In this document: positions 43,580-52,212 of the stretch, piece after piece
How positions within the stretch are numbered: the first letter of the stretch is position 1
Layout: each line of letters begins with the position of its first letter
Source: Arsenophonus sp046530785
GTDB lineage: Bacteria > Pseudomonadota > Gammaproteobacteria > Enterobacterales > Enterobacteriaceae
Reading direction: 5' to 3'
Length of the DNA: 64,000 nucleotides
NCBI GenBank assembly: GCA_046530785.1
Contig: JBHEQT010000001.1
Span: 124,001 to 188,000, forward strand
Made by a program: the position numbers and the translations under genes
Notes under the pieces: model-generated
What the model was told of the DNA's origin: nothing
The model's database searches: none
Seen by the model: the letters and a program-made list of their open reading frames with translations, nothing else

Positions 43580-43620
43580 CCTTCCCTCCTTAATGCCATA
43601 TTTAAATATTATTATTTAAA

Positions 43621-43639
43621 AGTCTCTAATTTAGAGACT
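43621..43639 (-). promoter_or_regulatory. attenuator-like hairpin in front of pyrB
   Basis: On the minus strand AGTCTCT and AGAGACT form a perfect 7-bp stem about 40 bases before pyrB, followed by only three T residues. A pyrimidine-rich stretch (T6, then TCTCCCTCTC) precedes it. This is where E. coli has the UTP-sensing pyrBI attenuator, but no pyrL leader peptide with a normal start codon is visible. It is probably an eroded attenuator. Confidence 0.45.
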
Positions 43640-44980
43640 AAAATATGCTTTCTTGAGAGGGAGAAAATAAAAAATTAAATATTCTATTGACAATAATAAA
43701 TTTTTAAGAAATACTTATATATTTTCTCCTATAAAAATTTGACGTATTTTGACGATACCTTATCAGTATAGCAAGTGATTGTGGAAAAAAAAATTATAAT
43801 TTTTAAAAATCCATTAAATTAAGATAAAATCTTGTTACACAATATGAAAGGATTTTCAATCCTATTGAAAGAATATTATAGATAAAAAATCATATAACTA
43901 TTTATCTGAAAGAATTTAGTTGATATTAGAGTTTTAAACTATCCTACTAATCAATAAATAATATTATTAAAATAATAATTTAGATTTAAGTCAAATAATC
44001 ATAAAAATCTGCTATATTATTAATATAAATTAATAACAATAAATTTATATTATACTGAATATATATTTAGTTATAATTATAAAATTACAAATTAATTTAA
44101 AAAAATTATAAAATTCATCTATTTATTATTTGAAAAAGTATAATTTTTATTATTATATATTAACATATAAAAATAGATCATGAAACATTTAATAAAATTT
44201 TATAAAAATAAAAGATATCTTTTTGGTGTTAAAAACATAGCGAAAAATTTAGATAAAAATTGATTCTAATATATTATATTCCATAAAATATAGCTTTTAA
44301 TTTTTAAATTAAACATGATATAAAAATTATATATTAATATAGAAAGAAAACAAAAAATATATTTTCAATTATTGAAAGATTTTTCTAATCCGAATTTTCT
44401 GTATAAATATTATATCAACTTTAAAATAAACCTTTTAGCTTTAAAAATAGAAAATAATTGCATTTTGAATTAGATTAATGAAGCGAATCGATCTTGAAAA
44501 AACAGAAAATTAAAGATCGATACTATGTTTCAATATATATTAAAATAGTGCTTTTCATAAAAAATTAATTAATAAAATAATATAATTGATCATTTTAATT
44601 GAATGTTAATAATAAAAAATAAATTAAATTTAAAGAGTTATAAAGTAGATAATAATTTATTAAAATAAAAAGAACAGGGATTATAAATCAGATAATAAGA
44701 AGTATTAACTTCAGTAAGGTAATAATTTCAGAGTAATTTTATAAGTTAAGTGATTTATTAGATATAAAGTAATACTTTCAAATTGAGATAACATTTTTTA
44801 ACTTAGTCATATTTTTTTAAATAGATCGCTAATCGTTTATTTTTTTATTAAAAAAGAGTTTCCGATTCATTGATAAATCTATAATTAGATAATTTCTCTT
44901 CAAATAGAATCCTATATCTTTAATTAATTTCAATTTACCAAACTCTTTATTATCTAATTACGGATAATTCATTATAATCA
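43640..44980. other. gene-free spacer between pyrB and valS, 1.3 kb
   Basis: No gene is recognisable. At 43739-43757 there is a close direct repeat (TTTGACGTA and TTTGACGAT, plus strand) in a less AT-rich patch that could belong to the pyrBI promoter region. On the minus strand the same patch offers TATACT as a possible -10 box, without a good -35. The rest is AT-rich with stops. Confidence 0.55.
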
Positions 44981-47680
44981 TCAACTAAATTCACCATTGA
45001 CATCAATAAAAAGTTGAGTATCGTCGTCTATTAATTTAGAAATGGTAAATGGTATTGGTTGTGATTCATCTAAAATAGTAATTGAAGTAAACTGAATCAT
45101 CGATCGAATAAGATATAAATTTTCTGTAATACATCGTTTTATTAAATGATTTTTGCTGCGTAATAATAAATTTAATGATTTAAATGGTGAAATATTCATT
45201 TCTACTTTAATGTTACGTATAGTGATAATTAGTTTTCTAATCCATTCAAAATCATGACAAGCTTCTTCATCAACTTTTAAGGATTCAAATTCTGGAAAAG
45301 GTTGTAACATAATAGTATCTTTTTGGATATCTTTAACTATTTTTACTCGTTGCCAGATAGTCTCGGTAATAAATGGAATAATGGGATGAGCTAGACGTAA
45401 TAAGTTTTCAAGTACTTCAATCAAAGTATAACGTGTTGCACAAATTTCTGCATCATTTCCTTTATGAAAAGTTGACTTAGATAATTCTAAATACCAATTA
45501 CAAAATTGATTCCATGTGAATTCATATAAAATATTAGCTGCAATATCAAAACGATAAGTGTCTAGTGCTTCACGGTACAGTTTTACTGTTTGGTTAAATT
45601 CTGTCATTATCCAACGATCAGAAAGCGAAAAAATCATATTTTTAGTATTCTGACTACAATCTTGTCCTTCAGTGTTCATCAAAACATAACGACTTGCATT
45701 CCAAAGTTTATTGCAAAAATTACGATAACCAGTAAGGCGTTTCATATCCCAATTAATATCTCTTCCTGTCGATGCTAATGCTGCTAGCGTAAATCGTAAA
45801 GCATCGGCACCATGTGCTTCAATGGTATATGGATATTCTTTTCTGGTACTTTTAGAATTTTTTTTTGGTAATTGTAGTTGCATTATATTAACATTACGTT
45901 TTATCAGCGAATTTTCTAAGGGAATACCATCAATTATATCAACCGGATCGATGACATTTCCATTGAATTTTGACATTTTTTTTCCTTTTTCATCACGGAT
46001 CAAACCTGTAATATATGCTTTTTTAAAAGGAATTTTCGATTGACCATTCTTATCTCTAATGAAATACATTGTTAACATTATCATACGAGCTATCCAGAAA
46101 AAAATAATATCAAATCCACTAACCACAACATCCGTTGGATGAAAAGTTTTTAATGCTTCACTATTTTCTGGCCAACCTAATGTTGAGAAGGTCCATAAAC
46201 CAGAAGAGAACCAAGTATCTAATACATCTTCATCTTGATGTAGATGTATATCATCTGTGAGACTATTTTCTCGACGAACTTCATTTTCGTCATTTCCAAC
46301 ATAAATATTTCCGGATCCATCATACCATGCTGGTATTCTATGACCCCACCATAATTGTCGTGAAATACACCAATCTTGGATTTCTTGCATCCAGGAAAAA
46401 TACATATTTTCATATTTTTTAGGAATAAACTGAATACGCCCATCTTTTACTGCTAAAATAGCTTTTTCTGCTAATGGTAGGGTACGAATATACCATTGAT
46501 CAGTAAGCATTGGTTCAATAATAACTCCACTTCGATCACTATAAGGAATAATAAGTTTATGGGATTTTATAGCTACTAATAATCCTAATTTTTTTAATTC
46601 ATTTACCATCATTTTACGGGCAGAAAAACGATCCATTCCTTGGTAAGATTCAGGGATTATTGCTTTATAAGCAGTACTATGGTTACCTGTGCTGTCAAAT
46701 ACTTCAGCTTGTTTTTGAATATGCCCATTAATATCAAAAATATTAATCATAGGCAACTGATGACGTTTACCAACTTTATAGTCGTTAAAATCATGTGCTG
46801 GTGTGATTTTTACACATCCGCTGCTTTTTTCCATGTTGGCGTATTCATCACCGATGATAGGAATACGACGATTAACTAACGGTAATAAAATTTCTTTACC
46901 AATTAAATTCTTATACCGCGGATCAGATGGATTAACCGCTACACCCGTATCACCAAGCATAGTTTCTGGTCGAGTTGTGGCAATTACTAAATGATTTAGA
47001 TTTTCTATGGTTTTTACACTATCAGCGAGGGGATAACGTAAATACCACATAAAACCGTTAACCTCTCTATTTTCAACTTCTAAATCAGAAATAGCAGTAT
47101 GCAACTTAGGATCCCAGTTGACTAATCGTTTAGCACGATAAATAAGATGATCTTGATAGAGACGAATAAATGCTTCTTTTACAGCTTTGGAGAGACCTTC
47201 ATCCATTGTAAATCGTTCGCGTTTCCAATCAATAGAATCACCAAGTCGTCGCATTTGTTGAGAAATATTATTACCAAATTTTTTTTTCCATAACCAAATT
47301 TTTTCAATAAATGCTTCTCGACCATATTCATGACGAGTTTTTTTCTCTTCAGAAATAATTTTGCTTTCAACAAGTATCTGAGTGGCGATCCCTGCATGAT
47401 CTATTCCACTTTGCCATAGAGTGTTTTCCCCTTGCATACGGTGATAGCGAATTAAGATATCCATGATCGTTTGCTGAAAAGCATGTCCCATATGTAAATT
47501 ACCCGTAATATTTGGCGGAGGAATAACAATACAAAAACTCTTTTTTTTATTATCACCATGTGGTTCAAAATACCCATTTTTTTCCCAGTGTGCATATAGA
47601 ATTTTTTCAATTATAGCCGGTTGATAAGTTTTATCGAGTGATGGCTCAGACTGAGTCTGATTTGTTAGTTTCTTTTCCAT
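44981..47680 (-). CDS. valS: valyl-tRNA synthetase, lacking the C-terminal coiled coil
   Basis: Charges tRNA-Val and edits mischarged threonine. It has 899 residues (951 in E. coli). The class I HIGH motif is HMGH in PPPNITGNLHMGHAFQQ. The editing domain has TTRPETMLGDTGVAVNP. The KMSKS loop reads KMSKF. The anticodon-binding domain (SDRWIMTEFNQT to ITETIWQRVK) is complete. The protein stops about 50 residues early (ending FIDVNGEFS), so the C-terminal coiled-coil arm that grips tRNA in the family is gone. The N terminus is about 15 residues longer than in E. coli. The start lies inside holC. Confidence 0.95.
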   Translation of the reverse strand: MEKKLTNQTQSEPSLDKTYQPAIIEKILYAHWEKNGYFEPHGDNKKKSFCIVIPPPNITGNLHMGHAFQQTIMDILIRYHRMQGENTLWQSGIDHAGIATQILVESKIISEEKKTRHEYGREAFIEKIWLWKKKFGNNISQQMRRLGDSIDWKRERFTMDEGLSKAVKEAFIRLYQDHLIYRAKRLVNWDPKLHTAISDLEVENREVNGFMWYLRYPLADSVKTIENLNHLVIATTRPETMLGDTGVAVNPSDPRYKNLIGKEILLPLVNRRIPIIGDEYANMEKSSGCVKITPAHDFNDYKVGKRHQLPMINIFDINGHIQKQAEVFDSTGNHSTAYKAIIPESYQGMDRFSARKMMVNELKKLGLLVAIKSHKLIIPYSDRSGVIIEPMLTDQWYIRTLPLAEKAILAVKDGRIQFIPKKYENMYFSWMQEIQDWCISRQLWWGHRIPAWYDGSGNIYVGNDENEVRRENSLTDDIHLHQDEDVLDTWFSSGLWTFSTLGWPENSEALKTFHPTDVVVSGFDIIFFWIARMIMLTMYFIRDKNGQSKIPFKKAYITGLIRDEKGKKMSKFNGNVIDPVDIIDGIPLENSLIKRNVNIMQLQLPKKNSKSTRKEYPYTIEAHGADALRFTLAALASTGRDINWDMKRLTGYRNFCNKLWNASRYVLMNTEGQDCSQNTKNMIFSLSDRWIMTEFNQTVKLYREALDTYRFDIAANILYEFTWNQFCNWYLELSKSTFHKGNDAEICATRYTLIEVLENLLRLAHPIIPFITETIWQRVKIVKDIQKDTIMLQPFPEFESLKVDEEACHDFEWIRKLIITIRNIKVEMNISPFKSLNLLLRSKNHLIKRCITENLYLIRSMIQFTSITILDESQPIPFTISKLIDDDTQLFIDVNGEFS

Positions 47681-48141
47681 ATTTCTTCGTTATTTACTTT
47701 CAATAATTTTTTTATTGTTAAATTAAAATTAATGTTACGATAGATTTTATATCGTTCACGTGCTAACTGTTTTAAATGTTCATCAATAGGTACAAAGTCT
47801 ATCACTTCATGAAATATTGTGGAAAGATCTGAAAAACTTGATTGTAGATTTATCAATATATCTCTTACGGAACTACCTCGCTTTGTTGGCCAACAAAGCT
47901 CAATAGGAGCACCACACCAAGGGCCCTTACCGGCTAAATTATGTGGAATAAATTGATAAGGTTCTTTTTGCCAAAGTACTTTATCCAATTTTTCGGCTTG
48001 TATTTGATCTTCACAAGAAAGTAAAATACGTTTACCTAACCGCCAATTTTTTGCTGCTAACTGACAAGCTAACCATTCATAATTTTCAAGTTCTTCTTCT
48101 GAAGATAGTTGTTCTATTATATAGAAAGTTACTTTTTTCAT
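47665..48141 (-). CDS. holC: DNA polymerase III chi subunit
   Basis: Chi links the clamp loader to SSB on the lagging strand. It has 158 residues (147 in E. coli). Family landmarks are MKKVTFYIIEQ, ACQLAAKNWRLGKRILLSCED, FIPHNLAGKGP, GAPIELCWPTKRGSSVRDILINL and LKQLARERYKIYR. About ten residues have been added after the usual end (FNLT...), so the gene now overlaps valS by 16 bases. That implies the old stop was lost and translation ends inside valS. pepA, which precedes holC in E. coli, has decayed. Confidence 0.93.
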   Translation of the reverse strand: MKKVTFYIIEQLSSEEELENYEWLACQLAAKNWRLGKRILLSCEDQIQAEKLDKVLWQKEPYQFIPHNLAGKGPWCGAPIELCWPTKRGSSVRDILINLQSSFSDLSTIFHEVIDFVPIDEHLKQLARERYKIYRNINFNLTIKKLLKVNNEEIWKRN

Positions 48142-49579
48142 TATTTTTATAAAAAGCTATTTCTTATAAAATCTCTATTATAAATTATCTGATCAAATTG
48201 TTTATTACAGTTTTATATAAGAACTATTTAATAGAAATTGAGAAAAACACTACAAAATAATATCCTTATTATCGCTATTTTCCAAGAATTTCCATAAATA
48301 TAAATTTTCTTAAAATATTTTCATCTAAATTTTAGTAAAAAATTTTTTTAGAAAATAGCTATTAATATATTGATAATTATATTATTTATTTTTACTTCCT
48401 TCCTGCCATATATTAGAAATAAGAAAAAATTTAATTATAACTTTTATAGAACTTGTTTAAGCTAAAAACTAGTAAATGATTTACCGATTTTATTTATTTA
48501 AATTTAATAATTTATATATTAATATATTAGTAATTTAATATTAATTAAATATTATAGTTTATCTAATGTAGTAAATACATACACTTTACCTAAAAGTTGC
48601 AATATATTTACTAAATTATATTCAAAATAGATATTATCTAATTTAGTAGTTGCAGAGTAGAATTAATCTACTGTTTTATTAGCATTAAATGATTCTGTTT
48701 ATTTAATGTGATACTAAGTAATTAAAATTATTATATAAACAAATAATTTTACCGATAGAGTGTAATTTTATACCCACCTAAACAAACAATTACGTTAATC
48801 AGGAATTCTTAGTTCAAGAAAAAAGAAGTATTAATAATAAAATATAAGAGTTGTGATTTCAAATATATATCATATAAATTTCATCTATATATTAATTGGT
48901 TAATAGAAATTCTTTAATGTTAGAGGATAAAAATCCTTTATATGTTAAAAATAATTGTTTTAGTCAGGATTTGGATCCTTACTTTTTTGTATTCCTAAAA
49001 TTACATTAATGAATTTCTTTATAAACTCTTATCTTATAGTAATTAAATAGGTATTTATTGCCAGTCTTCTATCTTTTCGTTTATTAAATTTATGATAGTA
49101 AAAATTTTCTTTACCTATCAACTGATGTAATAAAAAGATACATAAATAATATTGAAGTATTCACGCATATATATTAGTGGGTTTATTTTTATAGCTTTAT
49201 ACCTATCATGATAGTTTCTATGTTGAATATCAAGAAAACAGATCATTATTTAGTAATTAATGATCAAATTGAAATATTAAAGTGAATTTAATATAATTTA
49301 TTGCTATTGTTCCTTTCGTTTTCTTTTAAACTTGATTAATTTATACTCTCTTTGATATTCTTACTTCATACGGAAATTTCCAATAATTATTTTTATTTTT
49401 TATATTTAATTCGAATTAAAAATATAAAAAACTTACTTTCCTTAATCCTGATTTCATTTAAAGTATTAATTTTTAATAATTTCTTTATATTGACGTTTAT
49501 CTAGGTTCACTTTTTACTTCATCCAACTAATAAATACATTCAGATAATATATTAAAATATAATAAAACAATAGGAATTT
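48142..49579. other. eroded bulk of the former pepA locus
   Basis: This is gene-free AT-rich DNA between holC and the recognisable 5' part of pepA. Its length agrees with the body of pepA (about 1.5 kb). I found no readable motifs of the catalytic domain. Confidence 0.6.
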
Positions 49580-49740
49580 TATCCGCTCTAAATTTCTCTA
49601 TCCACTTTTGGAGTAAGGTATTAATATAGCCCGTCCAATGATAGTTACTCAGTTTTTTGTTTTATACGGTAAGAGATAAGTATTTCGATTAAATAAATAA
49701 AATAATACAAGGTTCTACTCTTTTTTTTTGGTTACTATTT
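49580..49740 (-). pseudogene. pepA: remnant of leucyl aminopeptidase gene pepA, 5' part
   Basis: On the minus strand one frame reads GYINTLLQKW (49602-49631), matching GYISALLRRG of E. coli PepA near residue 45. Upstream, in a shifted frame, KKE, a stop and NLVLFYLF match KQRSACIVVGVF near the N terminus. Spacing, strand and order are as expected: PepA would start near 49760, about 280 bases from the ancestral lptF start, as between the divergent pair in E. coli. Stops and a frameshift show it is dead. The individual matches are short, so the call depends on synteny as well as sequence. Confidence 0.6.
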
Positions 49741-49969
49741 TATATTAAAATATATTCTACTGAATTTTATAGATAAAAATTAAATAATCTACAAAATAAC
49801 AAACATTATAAATTTATCCTATAAAATAGCTTTTTTATCTTAAATTAAGAGAATAATGGTTTATAGTTAATAATAAGTAAATATTAAGGATATTCTATTT
49901 TATTTTGATCTAATAAGTAATGTTGAATTTATTAATCATGGATATATTTTAAGCATTAAGGAAAGTAAA
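49741..49969. other. upstream region of lptF
   Basis: This is the former divergent pepA/lptF promoter region. It is AT-rich, and I see no convincing promoter. The last bases give AAGGA seven bases before the ATG at 49970. Confidence 0.4.
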
Positions 49970-51136
49970 ATGATATATTTGATTATACGACGAAGTATAT
50001 CTAATTTTCTGAAAAAAAAATTTACAGGTATAATTAGTATAATAATAATTCGATATTTAATTAGGGAAACATTGAAAACTCAAATTTCAATACTTTTTAT
50101 ATTAATTTTAATTTTTTTTAGCCAAAAAACAATCAACATATTAACTTCAGCAGTTCATGGAAATATTCCTTCTGATTTAATTTTTTCTCTTTTGTGGCTC
50201 GGTATTCCTGAAATGGCAAAATTTATTTTTCCATTAAGTTTGTTAATCGGACTATTAATGAGTTATAGAAAGTTTCATATAGATAGTGAAATTATTGTTA
50301 TGTATGCTTGTGGTTTAGGTAAAAAACTATTAGTAATAGCAGCTTTAATTTTAGCATTATTTACTGCTCTTTTTGCGACAGTAAATGTAATATGGATGTT
50401 ACCTTGGTCGGAAAAATATCAAGAAAAAATATTAAAGGATGCAAAAACCAATCCTAGTTTAGCTGGTATAGTTAAAGGACAATTTAAAATAACCAAAGAT
50501 AAAAATATCGTTTTTTATGTTAGTGATATAAAAGGCAAGAATTTTACTAATATCTTTATGGCGCAATTACTTCCATCTAATAATCAACTCCCTTCTCTAG
50601 TAATTGCAGAAAATGGACTTATTCGAGAGGACGAAAAAGGTAATAAAATTGTAGTATTAGATAAAGGAACTCGATATGAGGGTACAGTGTTATTACCTGA
50701 TTTTCGTATAACAAATTTTAAAGATTATCAAGCAGTGATCGATTATAAAGAAACAATAGTTAAAGGAGATAAAATTAAGCAAAAAGATATGTTGAAATTA
50801 TGGTGTTCTAGAGATCTTCAATCAAAAGTGGAATTTCATTGGCGTTTAACATTAGTCATTTCAGTATTTATTATGGCCTTAATAGTTGTTCCATTAAGTC
50901 AAGTTAACTACAGGCAAGGAAGAGTATTAAATATATTTCCATCCATGTTTATTTATATGATTTTTTTTCTATCACAAAGTACTGTTTACTCTAATTCAGA
51001 AAAAAGTGAAATTGATTCTAGAATAATGATGTGGTTACTTAATGGTATTTTTCTTTTATTATCCATTATATTAAATATTTGGGATACTGTTTTGATCCGT
51101 CGATTACGTAATAAATTTTATAAAGGAATCGCCTAA
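49970..51136 (+). CDS. lptF: LPS export permease LptF with an N-terminal extension
   Basis: One of two inner-membrane permeases of the LptB2FG transporter that extracts LPS. From residue 27 on it follows E. coli LptF (IRYLIRETLKTQ). There are three transmembrane segments in the first 150 residues, a periplasmic jellyroll domain (about 160-290), then three more segments. The total is 388 residues (366 in E. coli). The codon aligned with the E. coli start is ATA (50039), not ATG. The only upstream ATG (49970) has AAGGA at ideal spacing and adds 23 mostly hydrophobic or basic residues. lptG overlaps the stop by one base. Confidence 0.92.
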   Translation: MIYLIIRRSISNFLKKKFTGIISIIIIRYLIRETLKTQISILFILILIFFSQKTINILTSAVHGNIPSDLIFSLLWLGIPEMAKFIFPLSLLIGLLMSYRKFHIDSEIIVMYACGLGKKLLVIAALILALFTALFATVNVIWMLPWSEKYQEKILKDAKTNPSLAGIVKGQFKITKDKNIVFYVSDIKGKNFTNIFMAQLLPSNNQLPSLVIAENGLIREDEKGNKIVVLDKGTRYEGTVLLPDFRITNFKDYQAVIDYKETIVKGDKIKQKDMLKLWCSRDLQSKVEFHWRLTLVISVFIMALIVVPLSQVNYRQGRVLNIFPSMFIYMIFFLSQSTVYSNSEKSEIDSRIMMWLLNGIFLLLSIILNIWDTVLIRRLRNKFYKGIA

Positions 51137-52212
51137 TGTTTTATATATTAGATAAATATATTGGACGTACTATTCTCTCCTCAATTCTAATGACTTTTTT
51201 TATTTTAGTTTCATTATCAGGTATTATTAAGTTTGTTGAGCAATTGAGAAAAGTTGGTGATGGAGATTATACTTCCTGGAATGCAGGAATATTTACCTTA
51301 TTTACTTCTCCAAGAGATATCGAAACCTTCTCCCCAATGGCAACATTATTAGGAGCATTATTTGGATTAGGAACTTTAGCTGCTCGCAATGAGTTAATTA
51401 TAATGCAAACTTCCGGATTTTCTCGTCTTCAAGTTGCAATTTCAGTAATGAAAACATCGGTTCCTTTAGTAATATTTACAATGATTATTGGTGAATGGAT
51501 TGCACCTGTTTCAGAACAGTGGGCGCGTAACTATCGGGCTGAAAAAATTATCGGTCGATCCTTAATGGTAATAAATAGTGGTTTATGGGTTAAAGATGGT
51601 AATAATTTTATTCATATTCAACATATCATTGATAAAAATAAAATAAAAGAGGTCTTTATCTATCAATTTGATCAAGAGAAAAAATTACAAGCAGTTATCT
51701 TTGCTGTTTCAGGTTATTATAATTCTGATACTCAGCAATGGAAATTATCAAAAATAGATAAATTATTGATTAATAATAAAAAAGAAATTATTCGTTCAAA
51801 AAGTTTATTGATGGATTGGAAAACAAAGTTAACACCAGAAAAATTAGAAATAGTTTCTCTAGAACCAGATTCTTTATCAATAAGAGATTTGTATAAATAC
51901 ATTAAATATCTTAAGGATAGTGGACAAGAAGCATCAGTTTATCAATTAAGTATGTGGAAAAAAATCCTCTTACCTCTTTCTGTTATTGTTATGATGTTAA
52001 TGGCTCTGTCATTTATTTTTGGTCCATTACGAAGTGTTTCAATGGGGATAAGAGTATTAATTGGTATATCTGGAGGATTTATTTTTTATTTGTTAAATGA
52101 AAGTTTAGGTAACCTAAGTTTAGTTTATCATATTGATTCATTGATAGCAGCATTATTACCCAGTATATTGTTTTTTATATTTAGCATTTTCTTGTTAGTA
52201 AGACGTCAATAA
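51136..52212 (+). CDS. lptG: LPS export permease LptG
   Basis: Partner of LptF in the LptB2FG complex. It has 358 residues (360 in E. coli), starting MFYILDKYIGRTILSS with three N-terminal transmembrane segments, a periplasmic jellyroll (about 140-260), and three C-terminal segments ending LLVRRQ. The region SPRDIETFSPMATLLGALFGLGTLAARNELI is the conserved coupling part. Its start overlaps the lptF stop (TAATG). Keeping both implies that LPS is still exported, with lptA/B/C/D/E presumably elsewhere. No terminator is visible after it. Confidence 0.96.
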   Translation: MFYILDKYIGRTILSSILMTFFILVSLSGIIKFVEQLRKVGDGDYTSWNAGIFTLFTSPRDIETFSPMATLLGALFGLGTLAARNELIIMQTSGFSRLQVAISVMKTSVPLVIFTMIIGEWIAPVSEQWARNYRAEKIIGRSLMVINSGLWVKDGNNFIHIQHIIDKNKIKEVFIYQFDQEKKLQAVIFAVSGYYNSDTQQWKLSKIDKLLINNKKEIIRSKSLLMDWKTKLTPEKLEIVSLEPDSLSIRDLYKYIKYLKDSGQEASVYQLSMWKKILLPLSVIVMMLMALSFIFGPLRSVSMGIRVLIGISGGFIFYLLNESLGNLSLVYHIDSLIAALLPSILFFIFSIFLLVRRQ

